Shown: positions 50,647 through 59,313, counted from the first letter of the stretch. The stretch is DNA of 64,000 nucleotides from Gordonia hankookensis (GCF_014673215.1 NZ_JACWMS010000002.1:1116001-1180000), one strand, 5' to 3'. Made by a program: numbers and translations. Notes: generated by a model not told the origin, from the sequence alone.

Positions 50647-51165
50647 GTGATCGTCCTGTCTGTCGTCGCTGCTGTGGTCGTCTTCGCGCTCGCCGCGTTG
50701 TGGCTCGTGGTCGGCGGGCTGGGTATCGTCGGCCGTCTCCCTCGCAACCGCTGGCTGGGTGTCCGCGCCGACGAGTCCATGCGGTCCGACGAGGCATTCC
50801 AGGTGGCCAACCGGGTGGCCGCGCCCGGCTTGTTCGCCGCCGCCGGCATCCTCGTGCTCAGCGGGATCGTCACACTCGGCATCGGCGGATACTGGTCGAT
50901 CGCCTTCGCCGTCGTCGGAGTGGTCGCCGCGCTGTTCGTGGTCGGCCTGGTCAGTGCCTACGGGGTCCGCGCCGCTGCCGCGGTACCTGCCGACGACGAG
51001 GGGTGTTCGTGCTGTTCCACGCACGACCATGACGAGCCGGCGGCCGACCCTGCCGGCGCCCCCGCCGACACTGCCGACGAGGCTCATGCGGCCGAGTGCG
51101 GTACCTCGAGCTGCGGGGCATGCAGCCTGCGCGCCGTCTGCTCCAACGAGTCCGCCCAGGCCTGA
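50647..51165 (+). CDS. SdpI-family membrane protein with Cys-rich C-terminal tail
   Basis: The protein is about 172 residues from GTG 50647. Three membrane helices lie at about 2-22, 58-78 and 83-105, and the NRWLGVRADESMRSDEAFQVANRVAAP motif between the first two is the SdpI/YhfL signature (SdpI is an immunity protein in Bacillus, but most homologues have other roles). The tail from about 115 contains GCSCCSTHDHDEP and later ECGTSSCGACSLRAVC: eight cysteines and two histidines, suggesting zinc or other metal binding. I know no published role for this combination. It is followed after 6 nt by an SBF transporter gene. Confidence 0.8.
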   Translation: MIVLSVVAAVVVFALAALWLVVGGLGIVGRLPRNRWLGVRADESMRSDEAFQVANRVAAPGLFAAAGILVLSGIVTLGIGGYWSIAFAVVGVVAALFVVGLVSAYGVRAAAAVPADDEGCSCCSTHDHDEPAADPAGAPADTADEAHAAECGTSSCGACSLRAVCSNESAQA

Positions 51166-51171
51166 GAGTCG

Positions 51172-52179
51172 GTGCCATCTCCTCTGGCGGTCGCCCGTGG
51201 GCTGCTGAGCCGCTCGCCCGTCGACGGCTTCGTCCTGGCCATCCTCGGTACGGTCGTGCTGGCCGCGTTCCTACCCGCACGCGGCGACGCCGCCGACGTC
51301 CTCGACTGGGTCGTCGTGGCCGCGATCGCCCTGCTGTTCTTCCTCTACGGCACGCGGCTTCATCCGCGCGAAGCGCTCGAGGGCCTCAGACACTGGCGTC
51401 TGCATCTGACCATCCTGACGTTCACCTTTGTGGTGTTCCCGATCGTCGGCCTGGTCCTCCGTCCGCTGGTCGAGCCGATCGTCGGTGGAGGTCTCGCCGC
51501 CGGCCTCCTGTTCCTGTGTCTCGTGCCCTCCACCGTGCAGTCGTCGATAGCGTTCACGTCGATCGCACGCGGGAACGTACCCGGCGCGATCGTGAGCGCA
51601 TCGGCGTCCAACATCCTCGGTGTCGCGTTGACGCCGCTGCTGGTCGTCGCGCTGATGACCACCCAGAACGGCGTACAGATCGACGCGACGTCGGTGCTCA
51701 AGATCCTCGGCCAGATCCTCCTGCCGTTCATCGTCGGGCAGCTCGCGCGCCCGTGGGTCGGCGCCTTCTTCTCCCGGCACGCCCGGGCCACCAAGCTCGT
51801 CGACCGAGGTTCGATCGTGCTGGTCGTCTACTCCGCATTCAGCGAGGGCGTCCGCGAGGGCATCTGGTCGATGGTCGACGCCTCGCAGGTCGTCGCGGTG
51901 GCCGCGATCGCAATGGTGTTGGTCGCGGTGATGCTGGTGGTCACCCGATGGGTTCCGCGGCGCCTCGGATTCGACCGGGCCGACGTCATCGCCATCCAGT
52001 TCTGCGGTACCAAGAAGAGTCTCGCCACCGGCTTGCCGATGGCGACGGTGCTGTTCGCCGGCCCGACGGTCGGCCTGATCGTGCTTCCGTTGATGATCTT
52101 CCATCAGATCCAGCTGATCATGTGTTCCTGGCTGGCGACGCGGTACAGCCGAGATTCCGAAGCCGTCACCGCACCTTGA
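51172..52179 (+). CDS. Bile acid:sodium symporter-family (SBF/SLC10A7-like) transporter
   Basis: The 335-residue protein has about ten hydrophobic helices. SBF hallmarks are present: PSTVQSSIAFTSIARGN and FCGTKKSLATGLPM, the segments that carry the ion- and substrate-binding crossover helices. The start at GTG 51172 is 6 nt after the SdpI-family stop, so it is co-transcribed. The transported compound is unknown; relatives move organic anions or affect calcium handling (SLC10A7). Confidence 0.85.
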   Translation: MPSPLAVARGLLSRSPVDGFVLAILGTVVLAAFLPARGDAADVLDWVVVAAIALLFFLYGTRLHPREALEGLRHWRLHLTILTFTFVVFPIVGLVLRPLVEPIVGGGLAAGLLFLCLVPSTVQSSIAFTSIARGNVPGAIVSASASNILGVALTPLLVVALMTTQNGVQIDATSVLKILGQILLPFIVGQLARPWVGAFFSRHARATKLVDRGSIVLVVYSAFSEGVREGIWSMVDASQVVAVAAIAMVLVAVMLVVTRWVPRRLGFDRADVIAIQFCGTKKSLATGLPMATVLFAGPTVGLIVLPLMIFHQIQLIMCSWLATRYSRDSEAVTAP

Positions 52180-52211
52180 GCGCTTGTCCACTGTCAGGAA
52201 ACAAAGTTCGC

Positions 52212-52217
52212 TAGACT
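52212..52217 (+). promoter_or_regulatory. -10 element TAGACT of the XRE-cupin gene
   Basis: It lies 6 nt before ATG 52224. Confidence 0.5.
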
Positions 52218-52223
52218 GCGCCC

Positions 52224-52889
52224 ATGAGAGCCGACGCGTCCAACATCGTCCGCGACACCGGCGACCCCGCGCCCGTCCAGCGTGAGGTCGTCGGGGACCC
52301 GCCGACCGGCGGCGATCTGGAAGCGGCGATCGCCCATCAGGTACGACTTCTCCGACGCAACGCCGGCCTCTCGGTGGCCGAGATGGCCACCAAGGTCGGC
52401 ATCTCCAAGGCGATGCTGTCGAAGATCGAGAACGCTCAGACCTCCTGCAGTCTGTCCACCCTGGCCCGGCTCGCAGCCGGCCTCGACGTGCCGGTGACCT
52501 CGCTCTTCCGTGGCGCCGATGTGGAGCGGGAAGCCGTCTACACCGAGTCGGGCAAGGGTGCCGTGATCGTCGGGCGCGGCACTCGGGTCGGCCATCACTA
52601 CGAACTCCTCGGGGCGCTACGTGGTCAACACAAGCGTCTCGAGCCCGTGCTGGTCACGCTGGCCGACGACAGCGAGGTGTTTCCCCGCTTTCAACATCCG
52701 GGCACCGAACTGCTCTACATGCTCGAAGGCGTGATGGTCTACGGGCACGGGAACGCCGAGTACACGCTTCGCCCCGGCGACTGCCTGCTGCTCGACGGGG
52801 AAGGCATCCACGGCCCGCACGATCTGGTGCGACTGCCCATCCGCTTCCTCGCGGTGACCGCCTATCCGGACAACCACGAGGCGGAGTGA
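52224..52889 (+). CDS. XRE-cupin transcriptional regulator
   Basis: The 221-residue protein has an HTH_3 domain at about 38-93 (IAHQVRLLRRNAGLSVAEMATKVGISKAMLSKIENAQT) and a cupin_2 domain at about 148-212, whose RPGDCLLLDGEGIHGPHDL segment carries conserved His. A flexible N-terminus of about 35 residues precedes it. Such proteins are metabolite-sensing repressors, often of polyamine, choline or amino acid genes. The target is not evident. It lies 44 nt after the SBF gene but has its own leaderless promoter. Confidence 0.87.
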   Translation: MRADASNIVRDTGDPAPVQREVVGDPPTGGDLEAAIAHQVRLLRRNAGLSVAEMATKVGISKAMLSKIENAQTSCSLSTLARLAAGLDVPVTSLFRGADVEREAVYTESGKGAVIVGRGTRVGHHYELLGALRGQHKRLEPVLVTLADDSEVFPRFQHPGTELLYMLEGVMVYGHGNAEYTLRPGDCLLLDGEGIHGPHDLVRLPIRFLAVTAYPDNHEAE

Positions 52890-52907
52890 CCCGGCGCGGC
52901 TCCCGCG

Positions 52908-54944
52908 CTATGAGATCGGCGTCGACAGCGGGAGGTTCACGAAGCTGGGTCGCTGCGGGTCGAGCTGGATGTGCTGCGGCTTCAGTTGCGACTCGTTCAG
53001 CAAGGGGCGCAAGGGAAGTCCGCGCGGCACGTTCATCGCGAACACGTCGACGCGCAACCGGTGGCCCGGCTTGATCAGCGCTTCGGTCGGCAACAGCCCG
53101 ATGTCGACGCCAACCGGCGTCCCCGGTGTCACCGGCTGCCGCGAGGCCAGGGTCAGATTGTAGAACGGATCGATCACATCGCCATTCGGCGCGAACTGCG
53201 ATCGTGACCGATCGTATCCGCGCAGCGACGCCATCACCTGTCCGGAACTGATCACCTTCGATGACCCGTCCGGCGCAACATCGTTGAGCGTCGCCGTCCA
53301 GTAACCATCGGTCGCATCCATGACCGTGTTGAGGTGCAGGTTGGTGTAGCCGGACACGCTGCGCGTCGTCCGCATCGGCGCGGTGGTGAACGTGAGCGCA
53401 TTGCGTTCGGGGATGCGTGCATCCTCGGCGCAGAACGGGAACAGGGCGAGTGCACCGGCCGTCTGCTGTGCGGAATCCCGCGAGCAGAGCGTGAGGAGCC
53501 CGGGCGAGACGGTCATCCGCCCACGCGTCGCCGGGGTGGCGGTGGTCAGGCTCCCGTCCCGCACCGCATAGGGCGCGGTTCCGCTGCGCCGGTCACCGAG
53601 GTAGAGGCGCTGTCGCGACATCCCTGCCCGCGGGAACTGCTGTGCCGAGATCCACTGATAGCCGACCTGCTTGAGGTTGACCGGCCCGTAGGAGTCGACG
53701 TTGTTGTCGATTCCCTTGAGCCACTTGTCGAACCACGCCTTCTGCAGCACGTCCAGACGCGGAGGCGTCCCACGCCTGCCCTGCTGGCCGCCGCCGATCG
53801 TGAGGTGGTAGCCGTCGCCCATCATGAGCTGCTTGTGCCCTGGCGGCAGCGGGATCTTGTTGTACATCCGCACTTCACTGTTGGTGAACAGGTCGAACCA
53901 GCCGCCGTAGATGAAGGTGGGGGTGGTGATCCGTTCCGCGTTGTCCTGCCACGCCTTTCGGGGCTCGGAGTTGTCGGTCAGCAACTCGTCGAGTTGCGGC
54001 GGCACCGACTTGACATCGGGGGTCACCAGCGCCGCCAACAGCTGCGGATAGAACGTGAGTGGGTCGGAGATCCGGTCGGCCAACCATTTCCAGTCAAAGG
54101 TGCCGTTGAGCATCGACGCGACGTTCGGCACCATCTTGGTGGTGTTGACCAGCGTCAGCCACAGCGGCAGGAAGCCTGCGCCGAGTGCACCGCCGGGCGC
54201 GACGATGTCGCGGATGAGGTCGCCACCCGGTTCGACCGGGAAGATCGCCTTGAGCGCCTTCGGATTCTTGTTGGCGGCCTGGATCTGGTTGATCGCCGAA
54301 TACGAGACCCCGGACATGCCGACCTTGCCGTTCGACCAGCGTTGCCGGGCCGCCCAGTCGATCACCTCGGTGGTGTCGGCCTGTTCGCGGCTCTGGAAGA
54401 CATCCCATTTCCCCTGCGAGAAGCCCGTGCCGCGCACGTCCACGACCACCTGGGTGTACCCACTGCGCACCAGGTCGAGGTCGACCATGAAGGTCTTCGC
54501 GCCGCCGTCGCGGAGGGTGTTGGTGAGTTGCGAGATGTCGGCGAAGTCGCGGATCGGCGTGGCGACCTGGTTGACAGCCGTCACGAGCTGCCTCAGGAGC
54601 GGTTCGAGAACCGGATGTTGGGTGACCGCGGCGCCCACAGCAGTGATCAGCTTGGTGTACGGCGTCATGTTCACGATCACCGGATCGCGTTTGGTCGTCG
54701 CCCGACCGGCGCCGTCGGCGGGCCGATAGATGTTGGCGCGCAGTATCGTTCCGTCACTCATCCGGATCGGGACATCCCAGGTGACCGCGACCCCCGGATA
54801 GGGCTGCTTGCCGTCGTGGGACGCTGCCCACCCCGCCGCGGACGCACCCCCGCTCGGCGTCGAGGGCGCCGCGCCCGCCGTCGCCGGAACCACCAACATC
54901 GCCACGAGGATCCCGAAGATCCCGCTGATCATCCCCACCCGCAC
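52908..54944 (-). CDS. Exported CocE/NonD-family hydrolase (X-Pro dipeptidyl-peptidase S15 type)
   Basis: About 678 residues. A signal peptide (SGIFGILVAMLVVPATAGAAP) precedes the S15 catalytic domain with nucleophile Ser in MSGVSYSAINQ, VDVRGTGFSQG (oxyanion region) and a His in GDGYHLTIGGGQQ. A C-terminal jelly-roll (X-Pro C-terminal) domain spans about 430-660 with PGHRLRVDVFAMN. The start is uncertain: GTG 54944 after GGGGG, or ATG 54932; TTG 54980 is upstream of the apparent transcription start (TAGGTT at 54981-54986). It cleaves an ester or amide outside the cell; substrates of relatives include cocaine and polyester-type esters. Confidence 0.85.
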   Translation of the reverse strand: MRVGMISGIFGILVAMLVVPATAGAAPSTPSGGASAAGWAASHDGKQPYPGVAVTWDVPIRMSDGTILRANIYRPADGAGRATTKRDPVIVNMTPYTKLITAVGAAVTQHPVLEPLLRQLVTAVNQVATPIRDFADISQLTNTLRDGGAKTFMVDLDLVRSGYTQVVVDVRGTGFSQGKWDVFQSREQADTTEVIDWAARQRWSNGKVGMSGVSYSAINQIQAANKNPKALKAIFPVEPGGDLIRDIVAPGGALGAGFLPLWLTLVNTTKMVPNVASMLNGTFDWKWLADRISDPLTFYPQLLAALVTPDVKSVPPQLDELLTDNSEPRKAWQDNAERITTPTFIYGGWFDLFTNSEVRMYNKIPLPPGHKQLMMGDGYHLTIGGGQQGRRGTPPRLDVLQKAWFDKWLKGIDNNVDSYGPVNLKQVGYQWISAQQFPRAGMSRQRLYLGDRRSGTAPYAVRDGSLTTATPATRGRMTVSPGLLTLCSRDSAQQTAGALALFPFCAEDARIPERNALTFTTAPMRTTRSVSGYTNLHLNTVMDATDGYWTATLNDVAPDGSSKVISSGQVMASLRGYDRSRSQFAPNGDVIDPFYNLTLASRQPVTPGTPVGVDIGLLPTEALIKPGHRLRVDVFAMNVPRGLPLRPLLNESQLKPQHIQLDPQRPSFVNLPLSTPIS

Positions 54945-55035
54945 GCCATCGACCCCCGTCTGACTGGACCAAGCGTCCAAAACCTAGCAGAGACCGTGTC
55001 GCACGTCACCCACTATCGCGGATATGGGGATCAGC

Positions 55036-55689
55036 TCAGTTACGTGAGACGTCGATCGGATGCGAGGCGAGCAGCGGCCTCGGCCACGGTTGCCTGCGGA
55101 GTACGTCGCCCCACAGATCGGCGGTCGGCGGCACGAGCAGATCGGTGGCCAGTGCCGAGGCCAGCATCCAGCTGTTCTGTTCGAGCTCGCCGTCGAGCTG
55201 GCCGATGCCCCAGCCCGAGTAGCCCGCGAACACCCGGACACCGACGAGCACCTCGGACAGCGCCTCCGGATCACCATCGAGATCGACGAGTGCCACGCGG
55301 CCGTCCAACGGTCGGATGGCCTCGTACCCGCTGACGTCCGCGCCGAGTCTCACCACGCCGAGGCAGAGGGCGGCATCCTGCTTGACGGGGCCACCGATGA
55401 ACAGCGCCCGGGGCGATGCCGAGAGATCCGACCACTGCGGCAACAGATTGTGCACGGCGGTCTGGCTCATCCGGTTCAGGACGACGCCGAGACTCCCGGC
55501 GTCGTTGTGTTCCATGACGTAGATGACCGTTCGGGCAAACGTCGGTTCGAGGAGATCCGTCGATGCGAGGAGCAGGGTGCCGGGCCGGACCCGACCGGCC
55601 GACGAAATGTCTCGCGCGGCATCCGGTGCCCCCTCCGAGTAGAACTCGGGGGTCGGTTCCTCTGAATCGTCGCCGCCGGCCACCCACAC
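55036..55689 (-). CDS. YqgE/AlgH family protein
   Basis: The product has 217 residues; GTG 55689 and GTG 55683 are both possible starts. It is a DUF179 protein with GTLLLASTDLLEPTFARTVIYVMEHNDAGSLGVVLNR, IGGPV, and FAGYSGWGIGQLDGELEQNSW, all typical. It has no signal peptide. It is conserved, generally single-copy and of unknown molecular role; the Pseudomonas AlgH protein affects alginate output. It is divergent from an MFS gene, the starts being only 43 nt apart. Confidence 0.9.
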   Translation of the reverse strand: MWVAGGDDSEEPTPEFYSEGAPDAARDISSAGRVRPGTLLLASTDLLEPTFARTVIYVMEHNDAGSLGVVLNRMSQTAVHNLLPQWSDLSASPRALFIGGPVKQDAALCLGVVRLGADVSGYEAIRPLDGRVALVDLDGDPEALSEVLVGVRVFAGYSGWGIGQLDGELEQNSWMLASALATDLLVPPTADLWGDVLRRQPWPRPLLASHPIDVSRN

Positions 55690-55719
55690 ATCATCGCATG
55701 GCAGCGACGTTCAGGTCGG

Positions 55720-55725
55720 TAGTCT
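55720..55725 (+). promoter_or_regulatory. -10 element TAGTCT of the MFS gene at 55732
   Basis: It lies 6 nt before GTG 55732, in the 42-nt region shared with the YqgE gene. Confidence 0.5.
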
Positions 55726-55731
55726 GGATCA

Positions 55732-57066
55732 GTGATGTCAGGCTTGCAGCATGCCACCCCCGGTATACGGGGGTTCGTTCGCTCGCTCGCTCATTCACCC
55801 GGCCTCGGGCGCCTTCTCGCGGTCCGCCTGACCAGCCAGATCACCGACGGTGTCTTCCAGGCCGCGCTCTTCGGTGCCATCCTGTTCAACCCCGAGCGGC
55901 ACGCCGATCCGCTCGCCATCGCGGGCGGCCTCGCCGTGTTGCTGCTCCCCTACTCCGTGATCGGTCCGTTCGCCGGGGCGCTCCTCGACCACTGGGACCG
56001 ACGCCACGTCCTGATGTACGCCAACGTGATTCGGGCCGTCATGATCGGGCTCGTCGCGGTTGCGATCGCCGCCGGGGCCACCGACACCATCGTGCTGATC
56101 GGCGCTCTTGCAGTGACAGGGGCGAGCAGGTTCGTGGCCTCGGGTCTGTCCGCGGGGCTGCCCCACGTGGCACACCGCGACGTCATCGTCGCGACGAATG
56201 CTCTGTTCACCACCCTGGGAGCGGGCATGCTCGCCGTCGGTGCGGGCATCGCCGCGGTGTTGCGCGCGCTGTTCGGCCCGGACAATTCCGGCAGCGCCCT
56301 GACCACCCTCGGCGGTGTGGTGATCGCCCTGATCGCCGGGGCCCTGGCCCACGGCTTCGCGCGACTCCAGCTGGGTCCCGACGAACCCGACGATCCGGGC
56401 CGCTCGGCCCTGCACGCGGTGACCGTCGGGTTGCTGCACGGCGCCCGGGCAGTCGCCGGGTCACGCACGGTGTCGGCCGCCCTCTCCGCGATAGGCGCCC
56501 ATCGCCTCGTCTTCGGCATGAACACCCTCATGCTCCTGGTGATCGGCAAGCAGGCCGGTGCAGGCGACGGCCTCGCCGGCGTGAGCGTGGTCGCCGGGTT
56601 CACCGCGGGCGGCGCCCTGCTCGCGGCTCTGGTCACGCCCTACTCGGTGGATCGGATCGGCCGGAAGACCACCTTGATCGTCGCGTTGCTCGTCGGCGCC
56701 GTCGCAGAGGTCTCGCTGGTGACCTTCAACCCCGTGGTCCTCTGCATCTCCGCCTTCGTGCTCGGCCTCATCGGGCAGATCGCCAAACTCTGCGGCGACG
56801 TCGCCATGCAGGTGGACATCGGCGACGCGGTGCGCGGGCAGGTGTTCTCCGTTCAGGACGCCGTCTTCAACATCGCCTACGTCGGAGCGGTGGCGTTGGC
56901 GGCCGTCGCGATCCCGGACAACGGCAAGTCGGTGGGCCTTGTCGTCTTCGGCACCGTGCTCTACGTGATCGGCTCGCTCGTGGTCCGCGTCGTGCACACC
57001 CCGTACCACCCACGCCATGAGTCACTCAGCGACGATCGAATCCAGGCGAACGGGAGTCATAGCTGA
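55732..57066 (+). CDS. MFS transporter
   Basis: The 444-residue protein has about 12 membrane helices from residue 25. GALLDHWDRRHVLM and RIGRKTTLIV are the two copies of the MFS loop 2-3 motif. It belongs to the enterobactin-exporter-like MFS_3/MFS_1 group common in mycobacteria. Substrate unknown. The start is GTG 55732 or the directly following ATG 55735. Its 3' end overlaps the stop end of the convergent DxDGDG-repeat gene by about 41 nt. Confidence 0.85.
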   Translation: MMSGLQHATPGIRGFVRSLAHSPGLGRLLAVRLTSQITDGVFQAALFGAILFNPERHADPLAIAGGLAVLLLPYSVIGPFAGALLDHWDRRHVLMYANVIRAVMIGLVAVAIAAGATDTIVLIGALAVTGASRFVASGLSAGLPHVAHRDVIVATNALFTTLGAGMLAVGAGIAAVLRALFGPDNSGSALTTLGGVVIALIAGALAHGFARLQLGPDEPDDPGRSALHAVTVGLLHGARAVAGSRTVSAALSAIGAHRLVFGMNTLMLLVIGKQAGAGDGLAGVSVVAGFTAGGALLAALVTPYSVDRIGRKTTLIVALLVGAVAEVSLVTFNPVVLCISAFVLGLIGQIAKLCGDVAMQVDIGDAVRGQVFSVQDAVFNIAYVGAVALAAVAIPDNGKSVGLVVFGTVLYVIGSLVVRVVHTPYHPRHESLSDDRIQANGSHS

Positions 57067-57661
57067 CGTCGGCCACCCCGTCACCGTCGTCGTCGATCAA
57101 CACGTGGTCGAAGCGGCCATCACCGTCGTCGTCGACATAGAGCCGATGCGCCACCGGGATCCCGGCCCGGCGATCCCCCGTCATCTCGATGTCGGCGGCG
57201 CCGTCGCCGTCGAGATCCTCGGAGCGGACCACGACGGCATCCATCGTAGAGCCGGCCGGAGCGCGACGGGGCGACGGGACATCGACCCGGCCCGCTGCCT
57301 GCGGATTCTGCGGAGTGTGCCCGGCCGGTGATTCACCGACCGACGGATCCTCGGTCCGTTCACCCCACACCCCGGCACCGTTGTCGCGGTAGTGGTCGTC
57401 GGGGCGGCCGTCGTCGTCGGTGTCGATTGCGACGACATCGGCGGTTCCGTCGCCGTCGGTGTCCCACATCGCATCGTCTCGACGACCGTCGCCGTCGAAA
57501 TCCAGCCGGACCGCATCGGCCGTCCCGTCGCCGTCGAGGTCGACATCCGCGGCCGACACCCACGACGTGGTGTGACCGTCGCCGGTTCCGAACAGGTAGT
57601 CGATGGCGGAATCCATACCGGTTGGACGCAGTGCGGGCATGGCGGGTTCCGGCCGCGCCAT
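57026..57661 (-). CDS. Asp-rich DxDGDG-repeat protein of unknown function
   Basis: About 211 residues; starts at ATG 57661 or further in (57640 and 57616 are also ATG). No signal peptide is visible. From about residue 31 the sequence is a chain of short units of the form D-x-D-x-D-G-x-x-D (for example DVDLDGDGTAD, LDFDGDGRRDD, WDTDGDGTAD, IDTDDDGRPDD, DLDGDGAAD, VDDDGDGRFD, IDDDGDGVAD), seven in all. They resemble calcium-binding thrombospondin-3/dockerin loops and probably bind Ca2+. A Pro/Ser-rich insert (about 105-150) splits the chain. It lies 13 nt after the small membrane-protein gene, likely one operon. Family not recognised beyond the repeat. Confidence 0.75.
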   Translation of the reverse strand: MARPEPAMPALRPTGMDSAIDYLFGTGDGHTTSWVSAADVDLDGDGTADAVRLDFDGDGRRDDAMWDTDGDGTADVVAIDTDDDGRPDDHYRDNGAGVWGERTEDPSVGESPAGHTPQNPQAAGRVDVPSPRRAPAGSTMDAVVVRSEDLDGDGAADIEMTGDRRAGIPVAHRLYVDDDGDGRFDHVLIDDDGDGVADVSYDSRSPGFDRR

Positions 57662-57674
57662 CGCACTCAATCGA

Positions 57675-58013
57675 TCATGCGTTGTCCACCGGTTGCGGAC
57701 GGGGATCCGCGGACCTCCCCGGACGATCCTCGGTGATCGTCATCCTGGGCCACGGTGGCTGGCGGAGGACCGCGGCGGAACCGAGGGCCGCGGCGATCAG
57801 ACCGGTCATCACACCGATGAGAGCCACCCGTCCCTGATCCACCGCGGGCGTCCATGTGGTGGCCCCGTCGGTGACGGTGAACGCACCCACCGCCACCGGC
57901 CGGCCCCGAACGCCCTTGCGGGTGACCGGGATGAATGTCGTGTGTTCGTCGATGGTGACGGGATCACCGATGAGCGCACGGTCGACCGGACCGGCGGGTT
58001 CGCGATTGGCCAT
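57675..58013 (-). CDS. Small membrane protein with a GerW-like region
   Basis: The 112-residue protein starts at an ATG with AGGAG 6 nt upstream. The N-terminal half (LIGDPVTIDEHTTFIPVTRKGVRGRPVAVGAFTVTDG) has the pattern of the GerW/YtfJ sporulation-protein family. One C-terminal membrane helix follows at about 72-92 (ALIGVMTGLIAAALGSAAVL), then a PPWPRM tail. The GerW match is weak and by eye only. It is the upstream partner of the DxDGDG-repeat gene. Confidence 0.6.
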   Translation of the reverse strand: MANREPAGPVDRALIGDPVTIDEHTTFIPVTRKGVRGRPVAVGAFTVTDGATTWTPAVDQGRVALIGVMTGLIAAALGSAAVLRQPPWPRMTITEDRPGRSADPRPQPVDNA

Positions 58014-58221
58014 TGATTCTCCTTGCGCGCCTTGATGATCGTCGACACACTCCGATGCCCACAGGCAACACAATGGTAAGCGAGGCCGCGTCACGTCACG
58101 TGCCGAATCGGGCATGTGCACAGCGGGGATCCGGACCGGCTCCGATCCCACGATCGCCCGATGTCCGGCTCATCCGACCCGATCGTCGATTCGTCGGCAC
58201 AAACCGGTAGGTTCAGGGTCT
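58014..58221. other. Promoter region between divergent genes
   Basis: These 208 nt hold the promoters of the leftward GerW-like gene and the rightward EgtE-like gene. Only the rightward -10 TAGGTT (58208-58213, 8 nt before ATG 58222) is clear. No repeat or RNA gene was seen. Confidence 0.4.
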
Positions 58222-59313
58222 ATGTACGTGAGCGAACTGGGTGAACAATGGCGCCGTGCTCGCCTCCGCCCGGAGATCGTCCACCTCGACTCGGCGGCCG
58301 CCGGTCGGTCGTCGAACGCGGTGATCGGCGCCATCTCCGCCCATCTGTGGCGTGAGACCGAACGCGGCTCCTACATCGCCGCCGCCGATCGTGACGACGA
58401 GATCTCCCGCGACAAGCGCGATCTCGCATCCCTGATCGGGCACACCGCCGACGAACTGGCCTTTCGCGAGAGCGCGCGGGCCGCCCTGCGTGCTCTGCTG
58501 ACCTACTGGAACCTGCCGATCTCCACCACCGTGTGGGTGGCGAAGAACGAGTTCGGTCCCAACCTCGTCGAGTTCGAACGCCGGGGCTATGCCGTGCGAC
58601 CGCTGCCGGATGCCGATGTGTCGGGGCATGTCGACACCGACGCGCTGGAGAACATGCTGCAGTTCGAGCAGCCCGACTTCATCCACATCTGTCAGATCGG
58701 CTCGGCCTCGGGTGTCGTGCAGCCGGTCACCCGAATCGTCGAGATCGCCCACGCCGCCGGGGTGCCGGTGGTGGTGGACATGGCCCAGTCCGCCGGACAC
58801 GTTCCGACCGTGACCGGGGCCGACGTGGTCTACGGGACGAGCCGCAAATGGCTGACCGGACCACGCGGCGTGGGATTCGTCGCGGTCCGGAAGGACTCCC
58901 TGCGGCCCGTCGAGGTGGAGAGTTCGGAAGCGTTCGTCGCCGGCCGCCTCGGCCTCGGTGTCGCCGTGTCGGAGATGCTGACCATCGGGCAGCAACGCGT
59001 GTTCCGCGAACTGGCCGCGATCGGTCGCACCACCCGCGAGCGACTCGACGGTATCGCCAGCTGGGAGGTCCTCGAACCGATCGACGAGCCCTCGGCCATC
59101 ACCACTCTTGCACCGCCCCCCGGCTGGGGGCCGTCCGACGTCGCGGCCGCGCGTGACAAGCTGCTCGGGCTGGGCATCCTGGTCACCTGCGCGGACTCGT
59201 GGCGCGCACCGCTGGCCACCGAGCAATCGGTGTTGCGGGTGAGCCCGCACCTCGACGTCGAGCGTGAGGATCTCGATCGCCTCGCCGAGGCCCTGAGGAC
59301 GATGGGTTACTGA
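58222..59313 (+). CDS. egtE: EgtE-like PLP-dependent lyase (class V aminotransferase fold)
   Basis: The 363-residue protein starts at a near-leaderless ATG. The PLP site includes Asp186 and Gln189 in VDMAQSAGH, and Lys209 in GTSRKWLTGPRGVGF, the Schiff-base lysine. The opening IVHLDSAAAGRSS and the NEFGPNLVEFERRGYAVRPLP region match mycobacterial EgtE (Rv3700c). EgtE makes ergothioneine from hercynyl-cysteine sulfoxide by C-S cleavage. The other egt genes are not in the window, so it is either isolated here or a paralogue of related use. Confidence 0.78.
   Translation: MYVSELGEQWRRARLRPEIVHLDSAAAGRSSNAVIGAISAHLWRETERGSYIAAADRDDEISRDKRDLASLIGHTADELAFRESARAALRALLTYWNLPISTTVWVAKNEFGPNLVEFERRGYAVRPLPDADVSGHVDTDALENMLQFEQPDFIHICQIGSASGVVQPVTRIVEIAHAAGVPVVVDMAQSAGHVPTVTGADVVYGTSRKWLTGPRGVGFVAVRKDSLRPVEVESSEAFVAGRLGLGVAVSEMLTIGQQRVFRELAAIGRTTRERLDGIASWEVLEPIDEPSAITTLAPPPGWGPSDVAAARDKLLGLGILVTCADSWRAPLATEQSVLRVSPHLDVEREDLDRLAEALRTMGY

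Noticed and set aside
53334-55334. Long rightward open frame opposite the CocE-type hydrolase and YqgE
   Set aside because: Spans two real leftward genes and their gap, with His/Arg/Gly-rich nonsense translation.
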